Positions 32,426-41,627 of a stretch of 64,000 bases of DNA are shown piece by piece. The notes under the pieces are model-generated. The model saw only the letters and a list, made by a program, of their open reading frames with translations. It had not been told where the DNA came from and did not search any database. The DNA comes from Treponema sp. (GTDB lineage Bacteria > Spirochaetota > Spirochaetia > Treponematales > Breznakiellaceae): NCBI GenBank assembly GCA_009784935.1, contig WQXI01000003.1, forward strand, positions 1 to 64,000, read 5' to 3'. The translations under genes were made by a program, and so were the position numbers. Within the stretch, counting starts at the first letter, position 1; every line of letters starts with the position of its first letter.

Positions 32426-35152
32426 TCAACCTATCTTCTGCTGTTTTACTCTTAGTCTTTCGGCTTCATGGTATTTGTAATTATCCCAGAACTTGCCGTA
32501 CTCTGCGACCATTAACGGCAGCAGCGAAATGCCGATACAAATCAGCCAATGAGTTATGTCCATTGCAACAAGTTTTAAAGCTGACGCTATAGGCGGTATT
32601 GCCGCCATACCTGCCAGCATAAGGAACATACAAATCGCGCTGACAACAAGCTGCGGATTATCTTTTAATGTTCGTTTAAAGATTGAAGCTCTGCTTCTTA
32701 CAACAAAGATATGAAGTACCGATGTCCAGCCTAGTACTAAGAATGCCATTGTTTGTCCAAGCAAGTGGTTTTCCTCATGCGCTCCCGTAATTATCCCAAA
32801 CTTTCCAATATAGAAAGCTGCAAGAACTACTATACTGCACATTACTGTCTGCTGAATAATAACTTCCATAAGCCCGCCTGCAAAGAAACTTTCTTCGCGG
32901 TCGATTGGCTTACGTGCCATAATTCGCGTATCGGACTGTTCTTTTGCAAGCGCCATTCCGGGAATACCGTCGGCGATTACGTTTACAATTAATAACATTA
33001 TGGGAGTTACAGGAACGCCCCAGCCGGAGACCTGCCCAAAGATCATAATTACAATCTCAGAAATATTACATACGATAAGGAAGTAAACAAGTTTTTTGAT
33101 ATTCGCAAAAACTTTGCGCCCTTCGCTGACAGCTTCTACAATCGTAGAAAAATTATCGTCTGTTAAGATCATATCAGAAGCGCTCTTTGCAACTTCTGTT
33201 CCGTTAATGCCCATCGCAACGCCGACATCCGCCGCCTTAAGAGCAGGCGCGTCGTTAACACCGTCTCCAGTCATTGAAACAACTGCGCCTTTCTGCTGCC
33301 ACGCCTGCACAATGCGGATTTTATCCGACGGCGAAACACGCGCATAAACAGAATAAAACTCTATGCTGTCGTTTAACTCATCGTCAGAAAGCTTACCCAG
33401 CTCTTCGCCTGTGATAATGCCTTCCTTTGCTGCGATAATGCCAAGCTCACGCGCAATGGCAGCAGCTGTAATTGCATGGTCGCCTGTTATCATGATCGTA
33501 CGCACGCCTGCTTTTTTGGCGCGGTTTATTGCGGCGGCAGCTTCGGGTCTCGGCGGATCGATAAGACCGATAAAACCTTCAAAGTTTAGATCCTTTTCCA
33601 GAGACTCAAGGTTGTCTTTTGCAGGCAGTGCGTCAATTTCTTTTGACGCAAGAGTTATAACACGAAGCGCGTCCTGCGCGAAAGAATCGTGAATATCGTT
33701 CAGCTCTTTTACAAAATGCAAATCATCTTTTTTGGCGTAGGGTATTTTATCAAAAGCGCCTTTTGTGAGCACCAAAAATTTGCCGTCAGCGGAACCTGTT
33801 CCGCATTTTTTATAAATAGATGTCATCATCTTTCGCGCTGACGAGAACGGAATCTCCGCTACCTTTTCGTATTCTGTGTTTAAGTCTTCCCTCTTTATCT
33901 TTTTGTCGATAGAAAGGCGCATAATGGCCGACTCTGTCGGGTCGCCGATAATTCTTTCTTCGCCCTTGTCAGTTTTTTCTATTGTTACATTACTTGCGAG
34001 CAGGAACCTTTTAATAAATTCGATATGTTCGCCGGAACTCGCGTCTGTATCGCTGATTGGCTTACCTTCGTTCAGAACGCTGCCATAAGTCCAGAGCCTT
34101 TTAATCGTCATCTTGTTTTGAGTCAGCGTTCCTGTTTTGTCAGAGCAAATAACCGAGGTGCTTCCCAATGTTTCGACAGCCTGCAGTTTTCTTATCAGCG
34201 CGTTTTTGCTGACCATCTTTTTGACGCCATGCGTCAACATCAGCGTTACGATAAGCGAAAGCGTCTCGGGGACTGCCGCAACCGAAAGCGTTACAGCCAG
34301 CATTATAAGATGCCATATTTCCTGCCCCTGAATCATTCCAATCATAAAAATTGTAAAGGCGGCAATAATAGCTATGGTACTTATTAATTTGCCAAGTTTA
34401 TCGAGCCGGAGCTGGAGAGGCGTTTTATTTTTCTTTGTATAGTTTAAGTAACCTGCGATTTTTCCAATCTGAGTATTCATTCCGGTTGCGATAACAACAG
34501 CGGTCGCATAGCCAGAAACAACAAGACAGCCGGAAAAAACCATGTTAAGGCGATCGCCAAGCGGAGCGTTTTCTTTGGTAAGAGTATCCGGTGATTTTTC
34601 TGACGGCTCGCTTTCGCCGGTAAGCGAAGCTTCGTCTACAGCAAAACTTTCGCATTCAAGAATACGCGCGTCGGCGGGAACTAAATCACCCGTCTTTAAA
34701 ACAATAATATCACCCGGGACCACAAGAGTTGTATCGATCTCCTGCTTGCTTCCGTCTCTCATTACAAAGCAGCTGGGACTGTTTAAGACCGCAAGAGCGT
34801 CAAGCGCTTTTTCGGCGCCGCGCTCCTGTGTTACAGCCAAAATCACATTCATTATAACGATCGATATAATTACAATCGGTTCGATAAAACTTACGCTATG
34901 ACCTTCGAAAAGTTCACGCAGTTCCAATACAAAGGAAAGAACCGCCGCAATAAGAAGAATGATAACAGCGACATCCTTTAGGTGGCGCATTATTTGAACA
35001 AAGAGACCTTCTTTCTTTTTTTCTGCGAATTTATTTAAACCAAACTTTGCTTGCCTAACCTGTATTTCACCTGCGGTCAAACCGTTACGAGCGTCAGATT
35101 TCTGCTCCTTTAGAACTATTTCTTTATCCAGATTATACCAATTGTCCGCCAT
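32426..35152 (-). CDS. Cation-transporting P-type ATPase (calcium/P2A-like)
   Basis: The 908-residue inner-membrane pump has an N-terminal cation-ATPase domain (1-70), TGES actuator motif (178-181), the phosphorylated Asp338 in SDKTGTLTQNKM, TGDH, the hinge MTGDGVNDAPALKAADVGVAMG and about ten membrane helices. Architecture and motif order match P2A (SERCA/PMR1-like) Ca2+ pumps. In helix M4, however, the usual PEGLP is PETLS (295-299), and helix M6 has NVIADGIPG. The ion specificity is therefore uncertain (Ca2+, Mn2+ or other). A clear AAAGGAG ribosome site precedes the start. It stands alone, 24 bases upstream of the GH5 gene on the same strand. Confidence 0.9.
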   Translation of the reverse strand: MADNWYNLDKEIVLKEQKSDARNGLTAGEIQVRQAKFGLNKFAEKKKEGLFVQIMRHLKDVAVIILLIAAVLSFVLELRELFEGHSVSFIEPIVIISIVIMNVILAVTQERGAEKALDALAVLNSPSCFVMRDGSKQEIDTTLVVPGDIIVLKTGDLVPADARILECESFAVDEASLTGESEPSEKSPDTLTKENAPLGDRLNMVFSGCLVVSGYATAVVIATGMNTQIGKIAGYLNYTKKNKTPLQLRLDKLGKLISTIAIIAAFTIFMIGMIQGQEIWHLIMLAVTLSVAAVPETLSLIVTLMLTHGVKKMVSKNALIRKLQAVETLGSTSVICSDKTGTLTQNKMTIKRLWTYGSVLNEGKPISDTDASSGEHIEFIKRFLLASNVTIEKTDKGEERIIGDPTESAIMRLSIDKKIKREDLNTEYEKVAEIPFSSARKMMTSIYKKCGTGSADGKFLVLTKGAFDKIPYAKKDDLHFVKELNDIHDSFAQDALRVITLASKEIDALPAKDNLESLEKDLNFEGFIGLIDPPRPEAAAAINRAKKAGVRTIMITGDHAITAAAIARELGIIAAKEGIITGEELGKLSDDELNDSIEFYSVYARVSPSDKIRIVQAWQQKGAVVSMTGDGVNDAPALKAADVGVAMGINGTEVAKSASDMILTDDNFSTIVEAVSEGRKVFANIKKLVYFLIVCNISEIVIMIFGQVSGWGVPVTPIMLLIVNVIADGIPGMALAKEQSDTRIMARKPIDREESFFAGGLMEVIIQQTVMCSIVVLAAFYIGKFGIITGAHEENHLLGQTMAFLVLGWTSVLHIFVVRSRASIFKRTLKDNPQLVVSAICMFLMLAGMAAIPPIASALKLVAMDITHWLICIGISLLPLMVAEYGKFWDNYKYHEAERLRVKQQKIG

Positions 35153-35176
35153 GATCTCTCCTTTAACTAATACATG

Positions 35177-36958
35177 CTATTGCTGTATTCTAATATCCCA
35201 TACCTTCAAATTAAAATTGCCCGCGCTTTCGGCCTGAAACTGTATTCCTCTAACTGTGCTTAAATCAAAAGGCCTTACAGCTCCCCAGCCGCCTTGAGTC
35301 AGCTCGCTGACATTTACAGTTATAACAGCGGTCTGCCCTCTTGTTGTGTAAAATGTATAACCGTAATGATCTTCAACATTAGGTATCGGCAGCGAGACTC
35401 TATAATTGTTTCCGTCACCTAAAATAGTAAACGAAAAAGATTTCATTGTTCTAAGTAATTGCAAGGTGTCATTATTTGGAACGCCAAAAGCTCCGGCATA
35501 ACCTCCGGCAGCAAGGTTTCCTGTCAGTGTGGACACAGAATATCTTATTCTATTAATTGTCTCATTTGCGATCCCTGCTCTTACGGTAGACGCATTGTTA
35601 TTAAAAGTCTGCCAGCTCGAAACTGTACCTTGAACACCAACAGGTTGAACGGCTGCGCCGGAAGCTCCTCCGGAAGAAACAGGGCGCGCGGTATTAACAG
35701 CGTTTACCATAGCGCGGATAACTTCTGCGTTTTCGGGAGAATTTGGCTGACCTGTACTACGATTAATAATTCCAAAGTCGGCAAAATCACCGCTGACAGT
35801 ATAAGTGCTGGGACCCATTTCCCAATAGAAAAGAACTATTTCGTTTTCTCTGGCTTTTGTATAAAGATAATCAACATAAGCGAGCCTGTTTGTATGCGCA
35901 ACGCGCGCGTTAGAAGCTCTGTACCCTCTGTTGTTTCTGTAATTTGAATACCGCGCAGGACCGTTTTCGCCGACAATTACAGGAATACCATTATCAATAA
36001 ACTTTGTTTTAAAACTTCTTAAAACATTATCGATTGCGGCTCTGCTTCCATGATGAGAGTTATTAGGCCAAACATGAGTTGTCGTATCATGTGCAAAGTC
36101 GAAAGGATCGTACCAGTGAAAACCAACAATTTGCCTGCCGGCAGCGGTATCATTCGGCAGCCTAAAAGGCGAAGCCGGCTGTGCAATCTGATAGCTTGTT
36201 AAATAGCCATAATATAGAAGATAACGCTGCGCGTTGTTTCCGCCGGATCTTCTAACTGCATTTGTAAATCGCTGATTCCAGTCATTAATAATAACGTATT
36301 CTGCGGGAGTGCCGCTTGCGTTCCATTTGCCGTCGTGTATCTCGTTAAAACCCTGAAACATAAGCCAGTCGCCGTAATTCCTAAAGTACGCGGCAATTTG
36401 TTCCCACAGTTTTTCAAACTTATTGCTAATTTCCCTATCGCCTGCAACGACAGAATTTATATTAAGCCAGCCGCCAAGACCGTGACCGCCGGCATCAATG
36501 TTTCCGTCATGGTGCACATTAATAAAAGCTTTTAATCCGGCATTGTTTGCCATATTAACTACTTCGGCTATACGTCTTAGCCATGCTTCCGAGACTGTAT
36601 AGTTAGGCGCAGGACCGATATGCCCTGTCCAAGTTACAGGAATACGGACAATCTTAATGCCATTTTGAGCTAACCCGTTAAAATAAGCCTGAGTAATAAC
36701 CGGGTTTCCCCATGCCGTTTCTACTGCTATGGGTCTGTTTGGGTTAGTAAAGTTATCAATAGCTTCGAGCGAATTACCCAAATTTATACCGAGCGTGAGT
36801 CCTTCGTCTCTAAAATACTGCATTGCTGTTTTATTGGACATTGGCTGAGGGCTCCTTGGACGTGGGTCAGTCTGCGCGCCCAGCATTACACCCTGCGTTA
36901 TGCCTTGCGTTACAAATAACACCAAGAAAAGTAAAAATATCCCTGATTTCTTATTCAT
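35177..36958 (-). CDS. Secreted GH5 endoglucanase with C-terminal carbohydrate-binding-like domain
   Basis: A signal peptide (about 1-28) is followed by a glycoside hydrolase family 5 barrel (about 45-410). The acid/base Glu206 is in FQGFNEIHDG and the nucleophile Glu331 in VIVGENGPA. KIVRIPVTW, INVHHDG, GFHWYDPF and FYWEMGP are the other GH5 landmarks. It cleaves beta-1,4-glucans outside the cytoplasm. Residues about 445-593 form a beta-sandwich of the CIA30/CBM11 type (VSSWQTFNNNAS, SFSFTILGDGNNYRVSLP, RGIQFQAES, FNLKVWDIRIQQ), probably substrate-binding. It fits a gut or plant-litter habitat. Confidence 0.93.
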   Translation of the reverse strand: MNKKSGIFLLFLVLFVTQGITQGVMLGAQTDPRPRSPQPMSNKTAMQYFRDEGLTLGINLGNSLEAIDNFTNPNRPIAVETAWGNPVITQAYFNGLAQNGIKIVRIPVTWTGHIGPAPNYTVSEAWLRRIAEVVNMANNAGLKAFINVHHDGNIDAGGHGLGGWLNINSVVAGDREISNKFEKLWEQIAAYFRNYGDWLMFQGFNEIHDGKWNASGTPAEYVIINDWNQRFTNAVRRSGGNNAQRYLLYYGYLTSYQIAQPASPFRLPNDTAAGRQIVGFHWYDPFDFAHDTTTHVWPNNSHHGSRAAIDNVLRSFKTKFIDNGIPVIVGENGPARYSNYRNNRGYRASNARVAHTNRLAYVDYLYTKARENEIVLFYWEMGPSTYTVSGDFADFGIINRSTGQPNSPENAEVIRAMVNAVNTARPVSSGGASGAAVQPVGVQGTVSSWQTFNNNASTVRAGIANETINRIRYSVSTLTGNLAAGGYAGAFGVPNNDTLQLLRTMKSFSFTILGDGNNYRVSLPIPNVEDHYGYTFYTTRGQTAVITVNVSELTQGGWGAVRPFDLSTVRGIQFQAESAGNFNLKVWDIRIQQ

Positions 36959-37044
36959 AATAAACCCCTTTAAATGGGATTATACATTATTATTTACTTT
37001 ATTTACATTAATTTGCAGAGTTTTATCGGAGGGGAACCTTCACC

Positions 37045-37059
37045 CTTCGACAAGCTCAG
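37045..37059. repeat. Dispersed 15-bp repeat, copy 1
   Basis: The 15-base sequence cttcgacaagctcag occurs here and in inverted orientation at 57154-57168, both in gene-free stretches. This suggests a small intergenic repeat family of the genome. Confidence 0.7.
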
Positions 37060-37070
37060 GGTTCGGTTAT

Positions 37071-37164
37071 GGAGTTTTCCGCAGGCTGCTTTCTGAAGTT
37101 TCGCGCAGACTATTCATGGAGTTTTGCCGCAAGCTACATCCTGAAGTTTCGCGCAGCGAAACTT
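37071..37164. repeat. Two imperfect 47-bp tandem repeats
   Basis: Units at 37071-37117 and 37118-37164 both begin ggagtttt and contain ctgaagtttcgcgcag. The second copy continues into a hairpin (gaagtttcg / cgaaacttc). The 36959-37386 stretch has no protein gene. It holds these repeats, a terminator, the tRNA and the promoter region of the LolA-like gene. Confidence 0.75.
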
Positions 37165-37169
37165 CAAGC

Positions 37170-37190
37170 AAAAAAGCCTTTGGCTTTTTT
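37170..37190 (-). terminator. Terminator of the tRNA-Arg gene
   Basis: Read on the minus strand, the stem aaaaaagcc/ggctttttt closes on a 3-base loop and ends in a U-tract, four bases after the tRNA 3' end. Confidence 0.8.
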
Positions 37191-37194
37191 GCAT

Positions 37195-37267
37195 TGATCC
37201 AGGGCTGACTCGAACAGCCGACCTGCCGCTTAGGAGGCGGCCGCTCTATCCCCTGAGCTACTGGACC
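37195..37267 (-). tRNA. tRNA-Arg (anticodon CCU)
   Basis: The minus strand folds into a full cloverleaf. The acceptor GGTCCAG pairs with CTGGATC (one G-U), followed by discriminator A. The D-arm is GCTC/GAGC. The anticodon stem GCCGC/GCGGC holds the loop CTCCTAA, with CCT at 34-36. The T-arm is GGCTG/CAGCC around TTCGAGT. CCA is not encoded. It reads AGG codons. Confidence 0.96.
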
Positions 37268-37386
37268 GGATTCAGCTACGCTCAGGGTACCACCCCGCTA
37301 ATTTCTTGTCAACGCACGGCATAGTACTTGCAATAAACCCAAAATTTAACTACTATTATAGAATATTAATGTATAGGGGTTTAGTT

Positions 37387-38052
37387 GTGACAAAACGAGG
37401 GTTTTCCCTGTTTTTATTATTAATAATTAGCTGTGCTTTTCTCCATGGTCAAGAAATAATAACTGCAGCAAGATATCTGGAAATGGTAGGAAACCATTAT
37501 GCTTCGCTCAGAGATTATGAAGCAAATATCGAAATTCGCACCGGTACTTCTACAATGACCGGAAACGTTAGTCATAGAGCGCCTAACCTTTTGCGTATAG
37601 ATTTTTCCCGACCTGCAGATCAGGTTATCGTTTTTAACGGCGAAGCGCTTACCGTTTATCTTCCGGAATTTCGGGCTGTTCTAAACCAGCCTCTCGCAAG
37701 AGCAGGAGGGGGAAGCACACTGGGGCTTTCTATGCTCAGACGCAATTATACAGCCGCTTACCTTACCGGTCCCAATCCGGAACCTCTAGATCCGGGCTCT
37801 TCGGTTAGAGTAATAAAACTGCGCCTTACAAGAAACACAACTGCAGAAGGCTTTAGAGAAATAATATTAAGCATCGATCCAAACACAAGATTAATCCGCC
37901 GTATGGAAGGACGAACTATCGCGGACAATGAAGTACGCTTTGACCTTACAAACATCAGAACAAACGTAGGTATTCCTGACGCCAGATTTGTCTATGATAC
38001 ACCGTCTTTAGCAACCATGTATAATAACTTTCTATTCAGGGATAATGATTAG
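37387..38052 (+). CDS. LolA-like outer-membrane lipoprotein carrier / sorting protein
   Basis: I choose the GTG at 37387 because AGGGG lies seven bases upstream and it directly precedes a signal peptide (TKRGFSLFLLLIISCAFLHG). The ATG at 37369 and the longer frame from 37306 would put extra residues before it. The mature part has the LolA-type half-barrel: YLEMVGNHYASLRDYEANIEI, LLRIDFSRPADQVIVFNGEALTVYLPEFRAVL, and the late LSIDPNTRLIRRMEG. LolA carries lipoproteins across the periplasm. Genes for RodZ-like and RimO proteins follow in the same direction with 12 bases and then a 4-base overlap. Confidence 0.8.
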   Translation: MTKRGFSLFLLLIISCAFLHGQEIITAARYLEMVGNHYASLRDYEANIEIRTGTSTMTGNVSHRAPNLLRIDFSRPADQVIVFNGEALTVYLPEFRAVLNQPLARAGGGSTLGLSMLRRNYTAAYLTGPNPEPLDPGSSVRVIKLRLTRNTTAEGFREIILSIDPNTRLIRRMEGRTIADNEVRFDLTNIRTNVGIPDARFVYDTPSLATMYNNFLFRDND

Positions 38053-38064
38053 GACGGGGGAAAA

Positions 38065-39174
38065 ATGGAATCTCTGGGAGAGAAATTAAAGGCTGCCCGT
38101 TTCGAAAAAGGGCTCAATTTTGATCAGATAAGCCGCGAAACAAATATATCTATTCGTTATCTGGAGGCCTTGGAAACAGAAAATTTCTCCGTCTTCCCCG
38201 GCGAGCCCTATGTAGTCGGCTTTCTCAGAAACTACGGCTCATATTTAGACCTTGATGTTCAAAAAGTAATTTCGTTATACAGGGCTCTTCGTATACAAGA
38301 ACAGCCAATCCCTGTCGAACAACTGTTAAAAAATCCGCCAAAGCTCCCCGGTTTTATTATTCCTGCCGCAGTAATAATTTTAGTGTTGGGTTTAGGAAGC
38401 TGGGGCGTGCTTTCTATAATAAGGAACAGCAGGAATAATTCTTCTCAGAATGCAACATCTGTCCGCTCTCCGATAGAATACATAATGGAAGGCAATTCGC
38501 TGGACAGGCGATTGTACCGCGGCGACTCAGTTTTAGTCACTGTAGATAACGAAACATACAAACTAGAACTTTATAACCTCGGCGAAGCTGTTTCGATTAG
38601 AACCCCCGGAGGAGTCCGCAATTTAGATCTAGGCCAGGAAATCACTGTCGATCTCAGCAGCAGCGGAGTTCCCGACTTACGAATAATTGTAGCGGACTTT
38701 GCAAAGAACAGAGCGGAGATGGGAGCTCAGCTTCATTTTATAGTAATTGATTCCGCCGTTTTTACGGGAGCAGACATAGAGCAAAATACAACTGTTGCAA
38801 TAAATACAGCGGTAAGCACAGCGAGCAGTACAACAATTATTCCGGGTACTGTAAGCGCTTATCCATTTACTCTGCAGGTTAGTTTCCAGGGGTACTGCAT
38901 GTTCCGCTGGGAGATTTTGAACGAACGCGATCGCAGAGGAACCAATCAACGGTATTTTCAGCGCGCAGAACAGCTTGATATTCCGGCACAGAACGGCATT
39001 CGCATTTGGGTGTCTAACGCTCAAGCCGCAAGGTTCCAGATTATTGGCGCAGGACGAACCTTCCCTGTAGATCTTGGATCTCCCGGCGAAGTTGTCGTAG
39101 CGGATTTCCGCTGGGTCAGAGATGACGAAAACCGATTCCGCCTTATTCTAATGCGTCTGGAAACAGGAAGTTGA
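38065..39174 (+). CDS. rodZ: RodZ-like cell-shape protein (HTH, membrane helix, DUF4115)
   Basis: The N-terminal HTH_25 domain (1-70: LGEKLKAARFEKGLNFDQISRETNISIRYLEALE...FPGEPYVVGFLRNYGSYL) is the cytoplasmic RodZ signature that meets MreB. One membrane helix (about 95-118) follows a proline-rich linker. The periplasmic part ends with a DUF4115-type domain (about 270-365: LQVSFQGYCMFRWEIL, GIRIWVSNAQAARFQIIG). At 369 residues it is about normal. The first part of the periplasmic region (130-250) is an additional beta-rich stretch. The stop overlaps the rimO TTG start. Confidence 0.85.
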   Translation: MESLGEKLKAARFEKGLNFDQISRETNISIRYLEALETENFSVFPGEPYVVGFLRNYGSYLDLDVQKVISLYRALRIQEQPIPVEQLLKNPPKLPGFIIPAAVIILVLGLGSWGVLSIIRNSRNNSSQNATSVRSPIEYIMEGNSLDRRLYRGDSVLVTVDNETYKLELYNLGEAVSIRTPGGVRNLDLGQEITVDLSSSGVPDLRIIVADFAKNRAEMGAQLHFIVIDSAVFTGADIEQNTTVAINTAVSTASSTTIIPGTVSAYPFTLQVSFQGYCMFRWEILNERDRRGTNQRYFQRAEQLDIPAQNGIRIWVSNAQAARFQIIGAGRTFPVDLGSPGEVVVADFRWVRDDENRFRLILMRLETGS

Positions 39175-40523
39175 CACGAAACAAGCGATACTTTATTGAT
39201 CCATTCGGCTGTGTAAAAAATCAGGTAGATGCCGAGAACATGATGTCCCGCCTAAATAATTCCGGCTGGGAACATACGGCAGATTCCGAACTAGCGGACA
39301 CAATTATCGTTAACTCATGCGGGTTTATAGAAAGCGCAAAACAGGAATCTATTAACGCTGTATTGGAATGGCGAAAACTCTATCCTAATAAAAAGATAAT
39401 TCTTGCAGGGTGTTTATCTCAGCGGTATGCAGAAGAGCTCCCAAAGATTTTACCGGAAGCCGATGAGTTTATCGGCGTTGGGAATATTCCGGAAAAGACA
39501 AATGGATTTGGAATTTTAACAGGTGAGAGACCATTGTTGTCTTTGCCCGGTTCGGCGTATGTAAAAATCAGCGAAGGCTGCAATAACAACTGTTCTTACT
39601 GCGCGATTCCGCTGATTCGAGGCAGTCTTGTTTGCCGGACAATACCGGACATTGTAGAAGAATGCCGTACTTTGTTAGCGCGGGGAATAAAGGAATTGTG
39701 CATTATCGGGCAGGACATCGGGGCGTATATTTCAGAAGAAGGCACAGAGGAGAAGAAAGAAAGCGGACTGCCGGAACTGCTAAATGCGCTCTCAAAACTA
39801 AAAGGTGATTTTTGGGTGCGGTTATTGTATATTCACCCGGATCACTTTCCTTTAGAGATTCTGGATTTAATGGAACGCGACTCCCGCTTCCTTCCTTACT
39901 TTGATATTCCGTTTCAGCAAGCATCGCAGAATATCCTAACTGCAATGAACCGTCATGACATGCGCCAAAATAGCGAGTGCCAAAATGACATGCGTCAAAA
40001 CACAGCGGCAGAAAAATACCTTAAACTATTGGATACAATCCGCGCGCGTCTTCCGAATGCGGTAATCCGTTCTACATTTTTACTCGGCTTCCCCGGCGAA
40101 ACAGACAAAGACTTTGAGGAGCTTTTGGGTTTTCAGCATGACGCAGGAATCGATTGGCTTGGTTGTTTTGCGTATTCGCGCGAAGAAGAAACCGCCGCTT
40201 ATGCAATGAAAAAACAAGTTAAGACTAAAATTGCAGAGGAACGAAAAAAAACTATAGAAGAAATGCAGGTTCCGATTATGGAACAAAACATGGAACGCTT
40301 TGTTGGTCAAACACTGGATGTTATAATAGAAGAATTAATCGAACCTGCCGCCGGTTCAAACGATAAACCAATCTGGCTGGGACGGCTCTACTGCCATGCC
40401 CCGGAAATTGACGGCTCTGCTGTAATTACCAGCTGCAGCAAAAACTTAGAACTGGGGACATTGGTTCCCTGCAAAGTTATAGCGCGCCGCGGGTTTGATC
40501 TGGAAGTACAAATAGCGCTCTAG
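39171..40523 (+). CDS. rimO: Ribosomal protein S12 (aspartate) methylthiotransferase
   Basis: RimO adds a methylthio group to an Asp of ribosomal protein S12. The N-terminal UPF0004 domain has its three cysteines (PFGCVKNQVDAENM, NSCGFIESAKQES, LAGCLSQRY). The radical SAM motif is CNNNCSYC in KISEGCNNNCSYCAIP, with the RimO-typical IRG after it. A TRAM domain closes the protein (about 375-448). The start is a TTG that overlaps the rodZ stop (TTGA). An in-frame insert after MNRH (residues about 262-278) contains a duplicated DMRQN unit not seen in usual RimO. Confidence 0.95.
   Translation: MTRNKRYFIDPFGCVKNQVDAENMMSRLNNSGWEHTADSELADTIIVNSCGFIESAKQESINAVLEWRKLYPNKKIILAGCLSQRYAEELPKILPEADEFIGVGNIPEKTNGFGILTGERPLLSLPGSAYVKISEGCNNNCSYCAIPLIRGSLVCRTIPDIVEECRTLLARGIKELCIIGQDIGAYISEEGTEEKKESGLPELLNALSKLKGDFWVRLLYIHPDHFPLEILDLMERDSRFLPYFDIPFQQASQNILTAMNRHDMRQNSECQNDMRQNTAAEKYLKLLDTIRARLPNAVIRSTFLLGFPGETDKDFEELLGFQHDAGIDWLGCFAYSREEETAAYAMKKQVKTKIAEERKKTIEEMQVPIMEQNMERFVGQTLDVIIEELIEPAAGSNDKPIWLGRLYCHAPEIDGSAVITSCSKNLELGTLVPCKVIARRGFDLEVQIAL
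39955..40000. repeat. 30-bp-period duplication inside rimO
   Basis: The 16-base sequence atgacatgcg(c/t)caaaa occurs at 39955-39970 and 39985-40000 (one mismatch), exactly ten codons apart. It keeps the reading frame and adds about 16 residues to a conserved loop of RimO. Confidence 0.85.
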
Positions 40524-40538
40524 TATAAAAGCCCTGGT

Positions 40539-41330
40539 TTAAAATCCCCGCTCAGATAATCCCTTAACAATATCAAGATAGAACTGAGGTATCTTAATTC
40601 CTTTGTAATTTATCCTATACAGATCAATTACGCCGCAGTGCGAAATACCAAATATACCCTTGGTCGTTATAACACCCTTAAAATCTCCCCATCTGGCGGA
40701 ATCTACAGGACACAAACCGTCATTGTCTCCGTCAGAAGCAGTAATAAACGGATGCAGTAAAATAAAAATCAAATCGCTAAAAAAATATTTCATCATAGAA
40801 GCATAACTCTGATAATAAACTTCATTATTGTCAGGGTTGCTTAAATTAAACCCGGTACAAAATTTTTCTGAGAGCTGCCTCGAGCTTGTAAAAAAGTCCG
40901 GGTTTTTATCGCCCAAAATCCTAAACCATAAATCTACAAAGAACGAACAAAACTTGTATAATCCATCAGGGACAAATACAGCCAAGTTCATCGCCTTAAC
41001 TCCAAAATGAGGCGTAGAGATTGTTGTAAGTGAAGCCACTGCGCTGCCCATGTTCATTGTGCTGATTAAGTACCGCGCTTCCAGCCCTCCTCTGGAATGA
41101 GCGATAATATTTACTTTTTGGGTTTTTTCTTTTTCTAGAATAAATTCGATTTTTTGCTTTGCTGTACTGGCGTTCTTTTCTATAGAACCCCAAGCGTCGG
41201 TTCCGGCGTAATATACAGCCGCTCCGTTTTTGGACAGCAGTTTTGGAATACGCCCCCAATAGTTTATGAACCCCAGAGTCTTATCCCTAAAGCCGGAACC
41301 GTGAATAAATAAAACAGGATACTTTAACAT
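40539..41330 (-). CDS. Alpha/beta-hydrolase, triacylglycerol-lipase-like
   Basis: The 263-residue protein opens with the lipase oxyanion strand YPVLFIHGSGF and has the nucleophile elbow AHSRGG (Ser about residue 80), where GHSMGG is commoner. Acid and base candidates are the Asp in DGDNDGLCPVDSARWG and the His in GISHCGVIDLY. This matches bacterial lipases of the LipA/LIP family (TISTPHFG is also typical). No signal peptide is visible, so it is cytoplasmic or exported by another route. It follows the 88-residue membrane protein gene with four bases between and is the last of a minus-strand gene run. Confidence 0.82.
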   Translation of the reverse strand: MLKYPVLFIHGSGFRDKTLGFINYWGRIPKLLSKNGAAVYYAGTDAWGSIEKNASTAKQKIEFILEKEKTQKVNIIAHSRGGLEARYLISTMNMGSAVASLTTISTPHFGVKAMNLAVFVPDGLYKFCSFFVDLWFRILGDKNPDFFTSSRQLSEKFCTGFNLSNPDNNEVYYQSYASMMKYFFSDLIFILLHPFITASDGDNDGLCPVDSARWGDFKGVITTKGIFGISHCGVIDLYRINYKGIKIPQFYLDIVKGLSERGF

Positions 41331-41334
41331 GCCT

Positions 41335-41601
41335 TTATAAAGAGCTAAGTATCTGGATAAAATTGTTTATGAGTTCCATTATATCGCTTCTGTGTTTAAC
41401 AAGGTAATTGATAATCAAAATAGTATTTGTTATAACAAGCACAAGCCAGATAATACCGGTAGGCGCTAAAATCTTAAAGCACTTCTTTTGCTGTTCACTG
41501 TTCTTTTTAATGCCGTTATAGATAACCCCGCCCAGCGAAATTGCCGCAGCCAGAAAAAAGATACCGATTAATAAAGCGATAATAATAATTAATACAAGCA
41601 T
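41335..41601 (-). CDS. Small two-helix membrane protein
   Basis: The 88-residue protein has two hydrophobic helices (about 2-27 and 47-67) separated by a basic loop (KKNSEQQKKCFK). No family is recognised. It has a clear AAGGAGAC ribosome site and lies between the TPR lipoprotein and the lipase genes on the same strand, so it is probably co-transcribed with them. Confidence 0.7.
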   Translation of the reverse strand: MLVLIIIIALLIGIFFLAAAISLGGVIYNGIKKNSEQQKKCFKILAPTGIIWLVLVITNTILIINYLVKHRSDIMELINNFIQILSSL

Positions 41602-41627
41602 ACATGTCTCCTTAAAAAATAAAAAAA

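Noticed and set aside
35459-35947. 162-codon frame opposite the GH5 gene
   Set aside because: It is cysteine/serine-rich and antisense to a strongly supported glycosidase, with no ribosome site.
37021-37200. CRISPR array in the repeat-rich spacer
   Set aside because: There are only two imperfect 47-bp units with no spacers of constant length, and no cas genes.
36959-37386. Protein-coding frame at 36900-37208
   Set aside because: It runs through repeats, a hairpin and into the tRNA region without a ribosome site or recognisable protein.
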